DNA of 64,000 nt from positions 1-64,000 of the forward strand of contig NZ_JAFNJE010000012.1 of the NCBI RefSeq assembly GCF_017368475.1, in the 5' to 3' direction. Below, one piece after another: positions 56,530 through 64,000 of this stretch. The number at the start of each line of letters is the position of its first letter. Within the stretch, counting starts at the first letter, position 1. The position numbers and the translations under genes are program-made. This DNA is from Alteromonas sp. 5E99-2. GTDB lineage: Bacteria > Pseudomonadota > Gammaproteobacteria > Enterobacterales > Alteromonadaceae. The notes under the pieces were generated by a model. The model made no database searches. It saw nothing but the letters and a program-made list of their open reading frames with translations, and was not told where the DNA came from.

Positions 56530-57488
56530 TGGCCAACATCTCTTTTATCATTCCTCACAAAGGAAGAGACAGCATGCTTTTACAAACTCTGGAAAGTATT
56601 GCTCAACTAGACAAAGCAGAACATCAAATCGACGTTGTACTTGTAAGCCAAAATGAAAAAGCATCTGATGCTGTACTAGCATATCAGCAAAATCTTCAGC
56701 TCAACGTTATCTATAACGTTGCAGGTGCAACAATTTCATCTAGTCGTAACTTAGGTGTAAAAGCAGCTAAAGGTGACTATCTTGCGTTTTTAGATGCCGA
56801 TATCGACTTAGCACATAATTGGTTAGTGGAAATGCTAAGTACACTGGCAAAACCAGACATTGTTTTGGCCAGTGCTATGCAAGTTGACAGTATAGGTGCT
56901 CCTCCGCTAGAGCGTCTCCGCACTGGTCTCAGCAACGCAACACTAGACGAAAGAGTGACTTTTTTACCCGGCAGGAATTTGTTTTTAACACGTTCAGTGT
57001 TTGAGCAAGTTGGTGGTTTTCCTGAGCACCTAATTACGTGTGAAGATTACTACTTCACCGAACGCGTAGCTGCGATAGGTGGTTTGTTTTATACCAGTAA
57101 AACCCATTACGTGCACATTGGTGAAGATAAAGCATTTCGTCCCATGTTCAAAAAAGAAATATGGCGTGGCCAATCAAACTTAGCGTCGATTAAAGGCCGA
57201 CAAGTCCCATTAGCAGAATGGCCCTCATTCGTTGTACCAATGATACCCATTTTGAGTTTAGCGACTATACTTCCTTTCATTATCCTAAATTGGATTGTAC
57301 TTGCAGGTGCGAGTGTACTTATGACATTCCTACCTGTTGTGGTGTATGCTCTACGCCTAAAGTTATTAGTTAAAGACAAAGTTGGTTTAATCCATTGCCT
57401 GGCATTTTACGCAGCGTATTTCCCTGCACGAGCGATAGGCACTGTGATTGGATTATTTTCAGGCATTTCAACGAGTTCACATAAATAA
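56529..57488 (+). CDS. Glycosyltransferase family 2
   Basis: A 319-residue inverting GT-A enzyme: ISFIIPHKGRDSMLLQTLESI at the start, FLDADIDLAHNW with the DxD-like metal site, a PGRNLFLTRSVFEQVGGFPE acceptor-side motif and CEDYYFTERV. One or two membrane helices at about 240-290 anchor it to the inner membrane. The stop of the previous gene and this ATG overlap (TAATG), with TAGGAG 10 nt upstream; an earlier in-frame ATG at 56508 is inside the previous gene. Confidence 0.9.
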   Translation: MANISFIIPHKGRDSMLLQTLESIAQLDKAEHQIDVVLVSQNEKASDAVLAYQQNLQLNVIYNVAGATISSSRNLGVKAAKGDYLAFLDADIDLAHNWLVEMLSTLAKPDIVLASAMQVDSIGAPPLERLRTGLSNATLDERVTFLPGRNLFLTRSVFEQVGGFPEHLITCEDYYFTERVAAIGGLFYTSKTHYVHIGEDKAFRPMFKKEIWRGQSNLASIKGRQVPLAEWPSFVVPMIPILSLATILPFIILNWIVLAGASVLMTFLPVVVYALRLKLLVKDKVGLIHCLAFYAAYFPARAIGTVIGLFSGISTSSHK

Positions 57489-57489
57489 T

Positions 57490-58602
57490 ATGAAAGTATT
57501 GCAGTTTATTTGTTCCACCGGCTTTTACGGCGCAGAAAGATGGGTTTTGGCACTAGCTAAACATCTACCTAATACAATCATCAGTGAACTCGCGGTAACA
57601 TTAGAACCAGGAACAGAAGATCTCGAGCTTGTTAAACATTTTAACACGCTAGGTAAAACCCATGCGGTACCAATGAAAGGCAGATTCGACCGCTCGGTGG
57701 TATCCAAGTTGGCGCAGTTAATCAAAGATAATAATATCGATATCATCCATACCCATGGATACAAATCAGACATCATCGGTGTACTAGCCGCGAGAAAAGC
57801 GGGCATACCTTGTGTGGTAACACCCCATGGCTTTGAAAATGCAGCTGATATAAAACTTAGGCTCTTTATTTGGGCTGGCTGTCAAGCTATGCGCTTTGCC
57901 GACAGTGTGGCGCCATTATCGCCACAGCTCGTAGAAGATGTAAAAAAATTCAATATCGGCAAAGATAAGCTAACATACATACAAAATGGCGTCGATCTTT
58001 CAGAAGTAGAAGCCGTAAGACAAACAAAAACACCCAAAGACCCTAGTGGCATTAAGACCATAGGATTTGTTGGTCAAATGATCAGTCGAAAAAACATCAC
58101 TGCCTTGCTTGATACCTTTGAAAGCTTATATGCCAAAAGGCAAGACATCCGCCTGGTTCTATTAGGCGACGGTGATGCTAGACCATCTTTGGAAGATTAC
58201 ACTTCGGGCCTATCAAGTAAAACTGCCATTGAATTTTTAGGCTTCAGACAAGACCGATTAGAACAGCTAAGAGATTTTGACTTATTCGTCATGAGCTCCA
58301 CCCTTGAAGGTATTCCTCGTTGTTTAATGGAAGCCTGTGCAATGGAAATTCCTGTTAGTGCATATGACATTGCAGGTATCGACCAATTGATTACCAATAA
58401 AGATACAGGGTTACTCGCGCCTTTGCATAACAAAGAACAATTATTGGCAGACTGGGAGTGTTTACTCAATGACGAGAGTTACGCTAAAACACTAGCACAC
58501 AATGCAAAGTTATTTGTTGAAAAACACTTTTCGGCACAACGTATGGCCGACGAATACGCTACATTATTTAACCAACTTTTAGAGCAAAAGGCCGGTAATT
58601 AG
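57490..58602 (+). CDS. Glycosyltransferase family 4
   Basis: A 370-residue GT-B retaining glycosyltransferase: N-terminal VLQFICSTGFYGAERWVLALA, DIIHTHGYKSDIIG, TPHGFEN, then GFVGQMISRKNI, LVLLGDGDARPSLE and the C-terminal E-x7-E region SSTLEGIPRCLMEACAMEIPV. It starts 1 bp after the GT2 stop. The longer frame from 57448 lies within that gene and is rejected. Confidence 0.9.
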   Translation: MKVLQFICSTGFYGAERWVLALAKHLPNTIISELAVTLEPGTEDLELVKHFNTLGKTHAVPMKGRFDRSVVSKLAQLIKDNNIDIIHTHGYKSDIIGVLAARKAGIPCVVTPHGFENAADIKLRLFIWAGCQAMRFADSVAPLSPQLVEDVKKFNIGKDKLTYIQNGVDLSEVEAVRQTKTPKDPSGIKTIGFVGQMISRKNITALLDTFESLYAKRQDIRLVLLGDGDARPSLEDYTSGLSSKTAIEFLGFRQDRLEQLRDFDLFVMSSTLEGIPRCLMEACAMEIPVSAYDIAGIDQLITNKDTGLLAPLHNKEQLLADWECLLNDESYAKTLAHNAKLFVEKHFSAQRMADEYATLFNQLLEQKAGN

Positions 58603-58605
58603 AAC

Positions 58606-59628
58606 ATGAATAAACAGGATGTTATTTTTGTTTTAACCATAGATACAGAAGAAGAATGGCTATGGGAGGAAAAGTTTCCCGATCATGACTTTTCTGTAAA
58701 AAACGTTGAGCGTATTCCTGCGTTCCAAGCATTTTGTGACAAAATAGGTATTCGCTCCACCTACTTCGTTGATTATGCCGTAGCCGAAAATAAACATGCT
58801 AAAGATATCATGGTGGATATTGCCAGAAACACCACATCAGAAATAGGTGCTCACCTTCACCCCTGGTGTAATCCCCCCTATTTTGGTGAAACCACCGACT
58901 TCGAATCTCATGTAATAAATTTGCCAGACGAGCAAGTCATTACCAAGTTAGACGCACTCACAGAACGTTTAATCACCGAGTTCAACGTAACTCCAACGTC
59001 CTTTAGAAGTGGCCGTTGGGGAATAGACGGTAGAGGTTTACGCAACTTACATTCTCGAGGCTACAAAGTAGACTCCAGTGTTTACCCTTTCTATGAAAAC
59101 GAATTTTTTTCCTGTAAAGGTGCGCCCAATAAACCTTATTGGCCAAGCTACAATGACCCTCTACAAGCTAGCCACCAACGAGATATTATGGAAATTCCAG
59201 TGTCAGCGGGCTTTAATGTAAAAGATTTTGAGATGGCAAGTAATATGCACGACAAACTGTCATCACCTTATTTAGGTTGGACTAAAACCATAGGTTTGCT
59301 ATGGCATACTCGCATCCTTAGAAAGCTCTATCTAAGCCCTGAATTAACCACAACTAAAGACATGTGTACTCTGGTAGATTTTTGTTTGAAAAATCAAAAT
59401 CCTGTTATTCACATGTATCTACATAGCTCGAGTTTAATTGACGGTGCAACAGGACTCCTTGATAAAAACAATTCGTTTGCTCTTATTTGCCAACGCATCG
59501 AAGACACTGTTAACTATTTACAGCAGCGCTCTAATCTAACTTTTGCAACCATATCTGAAGCGGCAGCAATACTAAAGCAGTCGCCAGAATGTACGCCCGT
59601 GATAAATTGGCAAGAATCAGCACTATGA
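58606..59628 (+). CDS. Polysaccharide deacetylase (NodB family)
   Basis: A 340-residue NodB-homology protein. The catalytic and metal residues are D13 (TIDTEEEW; D-T-E takes the place of the usual double aspartate), H83 and H85 (GAHLHPW), and RSGRWG further on. No signal peptide, as for several XrtA-locus deacetylases. It should remove N-acetyl groups from a sugar or a lipid-linked intermediate. The next gene overlaps its stop (ATGA). Confidence 0.88.
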   Translation: MNKQDVIFVLTIDTEEEWLWEEKFPDHDFSVKNVERIPAFQAFCDKIGIRSTYFVDYAVAENKHAKDIMVDIARNTTSEIGAHLHPWCNPPYFGETTDFESHVINLPDEQVITKLDALTERLITEFNVTPTSFRSGRWGIDGRGLRNLHSRGYKVDSSVYPFYENEFFSCKGAPNKPYWPSYNDPLQASHQRDIMEIPVSAGFNVKDFEMASNMHDKLSSPYLGWTKTIGLLWHTRILRKLYLSPELTTTKDMCTLVDFCLKNQNPVIHMYLHSSSLIDGATGLLDKNNSFALICQRIEDTVNYLQQRSNLTFATISEAAAILKQSPECTPVINWQESAL

Positions 59629-60692
59629 CACAATCAACTCTATTAGTTCGCATAGCGAACGCTACAGAAAACACAATATGGGACACCTATGTAGATGCTC
59701 ATATTCACGGGACGCCTTACCACAAATCCGCGTGGTCTAATGCTGTTACTAGCAGTTATAAGTTTGTTGCAAAGCGCTTTATTGCGATAAACCCAAGTAC
59801 TAATCAGGTTACAGGCATTTTACCTTTAATCATCATGAAGGTTCCGCTTAAAGGACAACACCTTTGCTCTTTACCTTATTGTGACTTGGGCGGCCCTCTT
59901 GCAGATTCACCTGAAATTGCGCAAGAGCTTATTAATGCAGCATTCAACTTTGCAAAAGAAGAAGGTATAGCATCAACACAAATACGCAGTGTGGAAACTT
60001 CACCTTTTGAAACTGACGATTTAGAAGGCCAAAAAGTCCGAATGTTGATGTCCCTGCCTCCCAGCGCTGAGACACTTTTAGCTTCATTTAAAAGCAAATT
60101 ACGCAGCCAAATACGAAAAGCAGAAAAAAATGGCCTAGTATACGAAACGGGCAATTCTGCGAAGTTATTAAACGACTTTTATCACGTTTATTGTGTCAAC
60201 ATGCGAGATTTAGGTTCTCCCGCTCACCACAAAACGTGGTTTGAGGACATTGCCAGCAGTTATGCTGAAAATGTTCTAATCAGTGTGGTTTACCACGAAA
60301 ATATTCCCGTTGGCGCAGGTATGGTATTACTCAACGAAAAAACTGCGTCTATCCCTTGGGCTTCTACCATTCAAGCCTATAATCGTTTAGCTCCCAATAT
60401 GTTGCTTTATTGGTCTGTGCTGGGAGCCTGTGCAGATAAAAACATTGCCACCTTTGACTTTGGACGCTCGACATTTAACGAAGGGACCTATAAATTCAAA
60501 AAGCAATGGGGCGCGGAACCCGTTAAATTACTTTGGCAAAACTATCATCAAGGTAAACTAGAAAAAGACGATGATGAGCAAGCGCAAACAGGGTCTTCGT
60601 TGCGCTCCCATGTAGAAAACATATGGCGCAAACTCCCCCTCCCCTTGACAATTTTCTTGGGTGGCCGCGTACGAAAATATATTAGTTTGTAG
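59625..60692 (+). CDS. FemAB family XrtA/PEP-CTERM system-associated protein
   Basis: A 355-residue FemAB-like double-GNAT protein: WDTYVDAHIHGTPYHKSAWSNA at the start, LPYCDLGGPLAD, FKSKLRSQIRKAEKNGL, HKTWFEDIASS, PVGAGMVLLNEKTASIPWAST and FDFGRSTFNEGTYKFKKQWG. It fits the FemAB subgroup seen only in exosortase loci. It is thought to transfer an aminoacyl or acyl group; substrate unknown. The ATG overlaps the deacetylase stop, in contrast with a longer frame from 59589. Confidence 0.92.
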   Translation: MTQSTLLVRIANATENTIWDTYVDAHIHGTPYHKSAWSNAVTSSYKFVAKRFIAINPSTNQVTGILPLIIMKVPLKGQHLCSLPYCDLGGPLADSPEIAQELINAAFNFAKEEGIASTQIRSVETSPFETDDLEGQKVRMLMSLPPSAETLLASFKSKLRSQIRKAEKNGLVYETGNSAKLLNDFYHVYCVNMRDLGSPAHHKTWFEDIASSYAENVLISVVYHENIPVGAGMVLLNEKTASIPWASTIQAYNRLAPNMLLYWSVLGACADKNIATFDFGRSTFNEGTYKFKKQWGAEPVKLLWQNYHQGKLEKDDDEQAQTGSSLRSHVENIWRKLPLPLTIFLGGRVRKYISL

Positions 60693-60701
60693 GAAAAACA
60701 C

Positions 60702-62582
60702 ATGTGTGGAATTGCAGGATTTACTCAATTTAGCCATAAAGAAGGAAACGAGCAAACCCTTGAAAAAATGGGCCAAGCAATTCTTCACAGAGGCCCAGAT
60801 GCCGGTGGCACTTATTGCGATGAACTCGTAGGTTTATGTCATCGTAGACTCAGTATTTTAGATTTGTCTGAAGCGGGCAACCAGCCCATGTATTCTGAAG
60901 ATAACAATTTTGTTATCGCCTTTAACGGTGAAATTTATAACTTTCTTGAATTAAGAAGTGATTTAGAGCAAGAAGGTTATCAATTCAAATCTCAAACTGA
61001 TACCGAAGTTATCCTTGCGCTATACACAAAAGAAAAAGAAAAGTGTGTAGAAAAGCTCAATGGAATGTTCACATTTGCGATTTGGGATAAACAAGAAGCG
61101 TCACTCTTTATTGCCAGAGACCGACTAGGTAAAAAGCCACTCTATTTCTTCCAGCACCAAGGCCGTTTTGCCTTTGGGTCAGAAATTAAGGCCATTCTTG
61201 CGCTAGACAATATTCCCAAAGACATACGATTAGACGCGGTATACGATTTTTTCGCATACCAATATGTGCCCGACCCTAAAAGTATTTTTCAGCACATTCA
61301 TAAATTGCCTGCGGGCCATTACATGACTGTGACCGAGAAAGGAATTGAACAAACCCAATATTGGGATATTAGTTTTGCCAGAACCAGTACCCATTCGGAA
61401 ACTCAAAATAAACAATCTTTAATTGACTTGCTTGAGCAAGCCACAAAACAAAGAATGATGAGTGATGTACCTTTAGGTGCCTTCTTAAGCGGCGGTGTTG
61501 ATAGCTCTGGCGTTGTCGCACTAATGGCAAAAAACAGCGAAAAACCAGTTAAAACCTGTACTGTTGGCTTTACTGATAAAGCTTACAACGAAGCAGAGTT
61601 CGCTAAAGAAATTGCGGACCAATACAATACTGAACATCACGAATTCACAGTACATCAAAACGTGGCTGATAATTTAGAACACATAGTTAGCTTTTTTGAT
61701 GAACCTTTTGCTGACCCGTCACTGGTCCCCACCTTTTTTGTGTCCGAATTGGCCCGTCAGGAAGTTACCGTGGCAATCGCAGGCGATGGTGGCGATGAAA
61801 TGTTCGCGGGTTATGAAAAATACACCACAGACGACATTGAAAATACCTGGCGTCAACGCATCCCAACAGCAATTCGAAAAGGCATGCTACCCACTGTTGC
61901 AAAAATGTGTAAAAAGCTACCGGGAGCCTTGGGCAAAAAGTCTCATTCACTGCTTACTACATTAAGTCATGAGCCAGATATGGGGTTTTATATTACCAAC
62001 AGCCAAATGACGGATGATCATTGGAACAAATTGGCGAAAAATGACGTATTTGCCAGTTTAGGTGATTATCACCCCAGTGATTTAACCACCAAAGCCTATG
62101 AAACCAGTGACGCTCCAGATCACTTAGGTAAAATATTGTATACCGATATTAAAACCTACTTATGCGGTGGCATATTAGTAAAAGTTGATCGTATGAGTAT
62201 GGCGAATTCCTTAGAAGTTCGAGCACCAATACTGGATTATCGCGTTGCAGAACTAGCAGCAACTTTACCCTCGATGCAGAAATACCGAGATGGCGAGAAG
62301 AAATACCTTCTTAAAGAAGTATTTAAGCCATTTATACCCAAATCTTTGTTGTATCGAAAGAAGATGGGCTTTTCCGTTCCTCTTGCTGACTGGTTCCGAA
62401 AAGACTTAAAGTCTTATGCTGAATCAACCTTATTGCAACAGTCTGAAGGCTTGGCTGATATATTCAATATGCAACAGGTCACCACGCTTTGGCAAGAACA
62501 CCAATCCGAGCAGCGCGACCACAGTGCTATGCTGTGGAGCATGTTAATGTATCAGATGTGGTTCAATAAATATGCTCGTTAA
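60702..62582 (+). CDS. XrtA/PEP-CTERM system amidotransferase (asparagine synthase-like)
   Basis: A 626-residue glutamine-hydrolysing amidotransferase. The N-terminal nucleophile is C2 (MCGIAGF), the glutaminase domain covers 2-210, and the synthetase domain from 235 has the ATP pyrophosphatase loop SGGVDSSG (263-270). The length and the segments KVDRMSMANSLEVRAP and YRKKMGFSVPLADWFRK match the TIGR03108 subgroup of XrtA loci rather than housekeeping AsnB. It should amidate a carboxyl group, perhaps of a uronic acid in the polymer. AGGAAA precedes the ATG. Confidence 0.92.
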   Translation: MCGIAGFTQFSHKEGNEQTLEKMGQAILHRGPDAGGTYCDELVGLCHRRLSILDLSEAGNQPMYSEDNNFVIAFNGEIYNFLELRSDLEQEGYQFKSQTDTEVILALYTKEKEKCVEKLNGMFTFAIWDKQEASLFIARDRLGKKPLYFFQHQGRFAFGSEIKAILALDNIPKDIRLDAVYDFFAYQYVPDPKSIFQHIHKLPAGHYMTVTEKGIEQTQYWDISFARTSTHSETQNKQSLIDLLEQATKQRMMSDVPLGAFLSGGVDSSGVVALMAKNSEKPVKTCTVGFTDKAYNEAEFAKEIADQYNTEHHEFTVHQNVADNLEHIVSFFDEPFADPSLVPTFFVSELARQEVTVAIAGDGGDEMFAGYEKYTTDDIENTWRQRIPTAIRKGMLPTVAKMCKKLPGALGKKSHSLLTTLSHEPDMGFYITNSQMTDDHWNKLAKNDVFASLGDYHPSDLTTKAYETSDAPDHLGKILYTDIKTYLCGGILVKVDRMSMANSLEVRAPILDYRVAELAATLPSMQKYRDGEKKYLLKEVFKPFIPKSLLYRKKMGFSVPLADWFRKDLKSYAESTLLQQSEGLADIFNMQQVTTLWQEHQSEQRDHSAMLWSMLMYQMWFNKYAR

Positions 62583-62585
62583 AAA

Positions 62586-63464
62586 ATGACGATGGCGTAT
62601 TTAGATGTAAAGACCAATCCCGTTGTTAACGCCTTTTTAGTTTGGATGCAAAAATGCGATAAACCGGGTAAATATGCCTTATTTAGCTGGCTAAACAAAC
62701 ACCATCCCAACACCTTAATTTGTTATAAAATGCCTTTAGGGCAGTTTGTAATACCTGCTCACGAATGGTGTTTTTGGCAACTGGGAGGCCCTCAAAATTA
62801 TTACCTCGATGAGTTCATGCCTTTCATCGAGCTGATTAATAAGCAAAATTCCGCCTTTAGTTTTTTTGATTTAGGTGCAGATATTGGTACCGTTAGTGCG
62901 CTTATCAATCGCCATTGTGATCACGCCGCTCAAACCATTGCATTTGAACCCAACCAAGGGGCCTTTTCATTACTCAGCCACAATATGGCAAGCTGCACAC
63001 GCAACGGCAAAGCCGTAAATAAAGCCTTATCTAATTTTAACGGTATGGCCTCTTTACATACTCGGCAACGAACATTAGGCGACCACGAAGGCTATATTGA
63101 AAAAGACGCACAAGGTGACACGCAAGTTACAAGTCTCGATTCCTACATAGACAATGAAAAAATAGAACTGAACTCAGTTGTCGTGCTGAAAATTGATGTA
63201 GAAGGACAAGAAGTACAGGTTGTAGAAGGTGCATCTAACACTATATCTCAAGCTAAAACCTGTATTATTTTAATTGAAATTCATCCTGATGTTTTAGACA
63301 AGTTAAACCAAACACCAGAAACCCTATTTGATGCAGTAGAAGCCATTCGTCCTGTGGAATGGTTAATTCCTAAAGCGGGTAACATCAGCTTAGATAGAAG
63401 CCGCCCTCTGTTTTCTCAAGTTGAAAAAGCGCAATACGACGTTATCGCTGTTTCTCGTTCTTGA
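62586..63464 (+). CDS. FkbM family methyltransferase
   Basis: A 292-residue SAM-dependent methyltransferase: FFDLGADIGTVSALI is the SAM-binding glycine loop, FEPNQGAFSLLSHN motif II, VVVLKIDVEGQEVQVVEGA the FkbM signature, and LIEIHPDV follows. It probably methylates a sugar hydroxyl in the polymer. It is the last rightward gene of the locus and its end overlaps the convergent beta-helix gene by 23 bases. Confidence 0.9.
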   Translation: MTMAYLDVKTNPVVNAFLVWMQKCDKPGKYALFSWLNKHHPNTLICYKMPLGQFVIPAHEWCFWQLGGPQNYYLDEFMPFIELINKQNSAFSFFDLGADIGTVSALINRHCDHAAQTIAFEPNQGAFSLLSHNMASCTRNGKAVNKALSNFNGMASLHTRQRTLGDHEGYIEKDAQGDTQVTSLDSYIDNEKIELNSVVVLKIDVEGQEVQVVEGASNTISQAKTCIILIEIHPDVLDKLNQTPETLFDAVEAIRPVEWLIPKAGNISLDRSRPLFSQVEKAQYDVIAVSRS

Positions 63465-64000
63465 TCACAGACGCTATTCCACCATTTCTTGATGCGATAC
63501 GTCGATTAACAGTATTGCCTTCAATCACCACGCCTTTGGTTTCCTTAAATCGATACTCTATGGCATTAGGGTAGCTGTGATATTGCACAACGAGGTTATT
63601 CTGAACCACAGCATTAGGTGCGCGCTCCAGAATAATACTTGCATCGGCATAGGGGTGGTGATTATCAAGGTGGAAAAAGACGTTGTTTTTAATTAACCCA
63701 CCATTATGCTGCGCACCTCGATTACCTAAACCAAATCCAACACCTCTGTCGTTATTAATAAAAGTATTGTTAAGCACTTGAGTGTGACTAGAATCTTTCC
63801 AAAAATGCACTGCATGCTCAGCGATGTGTTGACTCGGACTCGCAATGTTCTCAAAACGATTATTTTGCACTAGCCAATTTCGAGACTTATGAGCATCAAT
63901 TCCGCCAATATAATATTGAGGTCCTATGCCCTTGGTATATTCAAAAACACAATGCTCAACCTTACCATTATCAGAATAGTGCTCACTCGACTCCAACGAT
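63442..64000 (-). CDS. Right-handed parallel beta-helix protein (partial, 5' end outside window)
   Basis: At least 186 residues of the C-terminal part; the frame is open to the window edge, so the start and any signal peptide are not visible. Repeats with asparagine ladders (NWLVQNNRFENI, TQVLNNTFINN, GLIKNNVFFH, AVVQNNLVVQY, GVVIEGNTVNRR) define a parallel beta-helix such as those of polysaccharide lyases or epimerases. Position next to the exopolysaccharide genes supports a role on the polymer. Function unproved. Confidence 0.78.
   Translation of the reverse strand, partial: SLESSEHYSDNGKVEHCVFEYTKGIGPQYYIGGIDAHKSRNWLVQNNRFENIASPSQHIAEHAVHFWKDSSHTQVLNNTFINNDRGVGFGLGNRGAQHNGGLIKNNVFFHLDNHHPYADASIILERAPNAVVQNNLVVQYHSYPNAIEYRFKETKGVVIEGNTVNRRIASRNGGIASVIKNEKQR

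Overview
The window looks like a chromosomal segment of a marine gammaproteobacterium, most likely in or near the Alteromonadales. The reasons are moderate-to-low GC, the trmJ-cysE-iscR and yajC-secD-secF neighbourhoods, a close DecR homologue, an integron integrase, and a PEP-CTERM/exosortase-type exopolysaccharide locus. This placement is inference from gene content; no phylogeny was run. No rRNA, tRNA, insertion sequence or CRISPR array was seen.

Left part (1-9.6 kb): an integron integrase with its upstream face at the window edge; a coupled VF530/RRM pair; an orphan secreted protein; a DecR-type regulator divergent from a PLP-dependent cysteine synthase/desulfhydrase homologue; a MocR regulator divergent from a DapA/NAL-type aldolase and an MFS transporter; and a secreted protein with two retropepsin-like motifs. 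Next (9.6-17.5 kb) is a leftward Fe-S assembly operon, iscR-iscS-sufBCDS-sufA-sufT-sufE. It has a full-length IscR type 1 operator at iscR and a second palindromic promoter inside the operon before sufB. Between iscR and the usual neighbours cysE-trmJ lies about 4.8 kb of accessory genes (17.5-22.3 kb): a CDP-glycerol-transferase-like protein, an orphan, a thioredoxin-like protein, a chemoreceptor with a multi-span membrane sensor, and a divergent pair of an uncharacterised 268-residue protein and a 60-residue peptide.

Middle part (22.3-37 kb): cysE, trmJ, mscS and suhB; the queA-tgt-yajC-secD-secF operon; a DUF6471-type protein; and a yjfIJ-channel-yjfKLMC cluster, which combines a PspA-family membrane-stress protein, a K+ channel, a DUF350 membrane protein and a glutathionylspermidine-synthase-like ATP-grasp enzyme.

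Right part (37-64 kb): a GT1 glycosyltransferase; a PEP-CTERM-like secreted protein behind a clear sigma-54 promoter, followed by a rhomboid protease; alkaline phosphatase; CheV; a LysR regulator with a patatin; a sugar epimerase; a trypsin-like protease; and a rightward locus of at least ten genes with the marks of an XrtA-type exopolysaccharide cluster (exosortase-associated acyltransferase, PrsT-type TPR lipoprotein, FemAB/GNAT proteins, GT2, GT4, NodB deacetylase, AsnB-like amidotransferase, FkbM methyltransferase). It also carries two less usual members, a VAO-type flavoenzyme and a RIFT-barrel lyase-like protein whose 5' end appears frameshifted. The exosortase itself is not in the window. 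A beta-helix gene on the opposite strand runs off the right edge.
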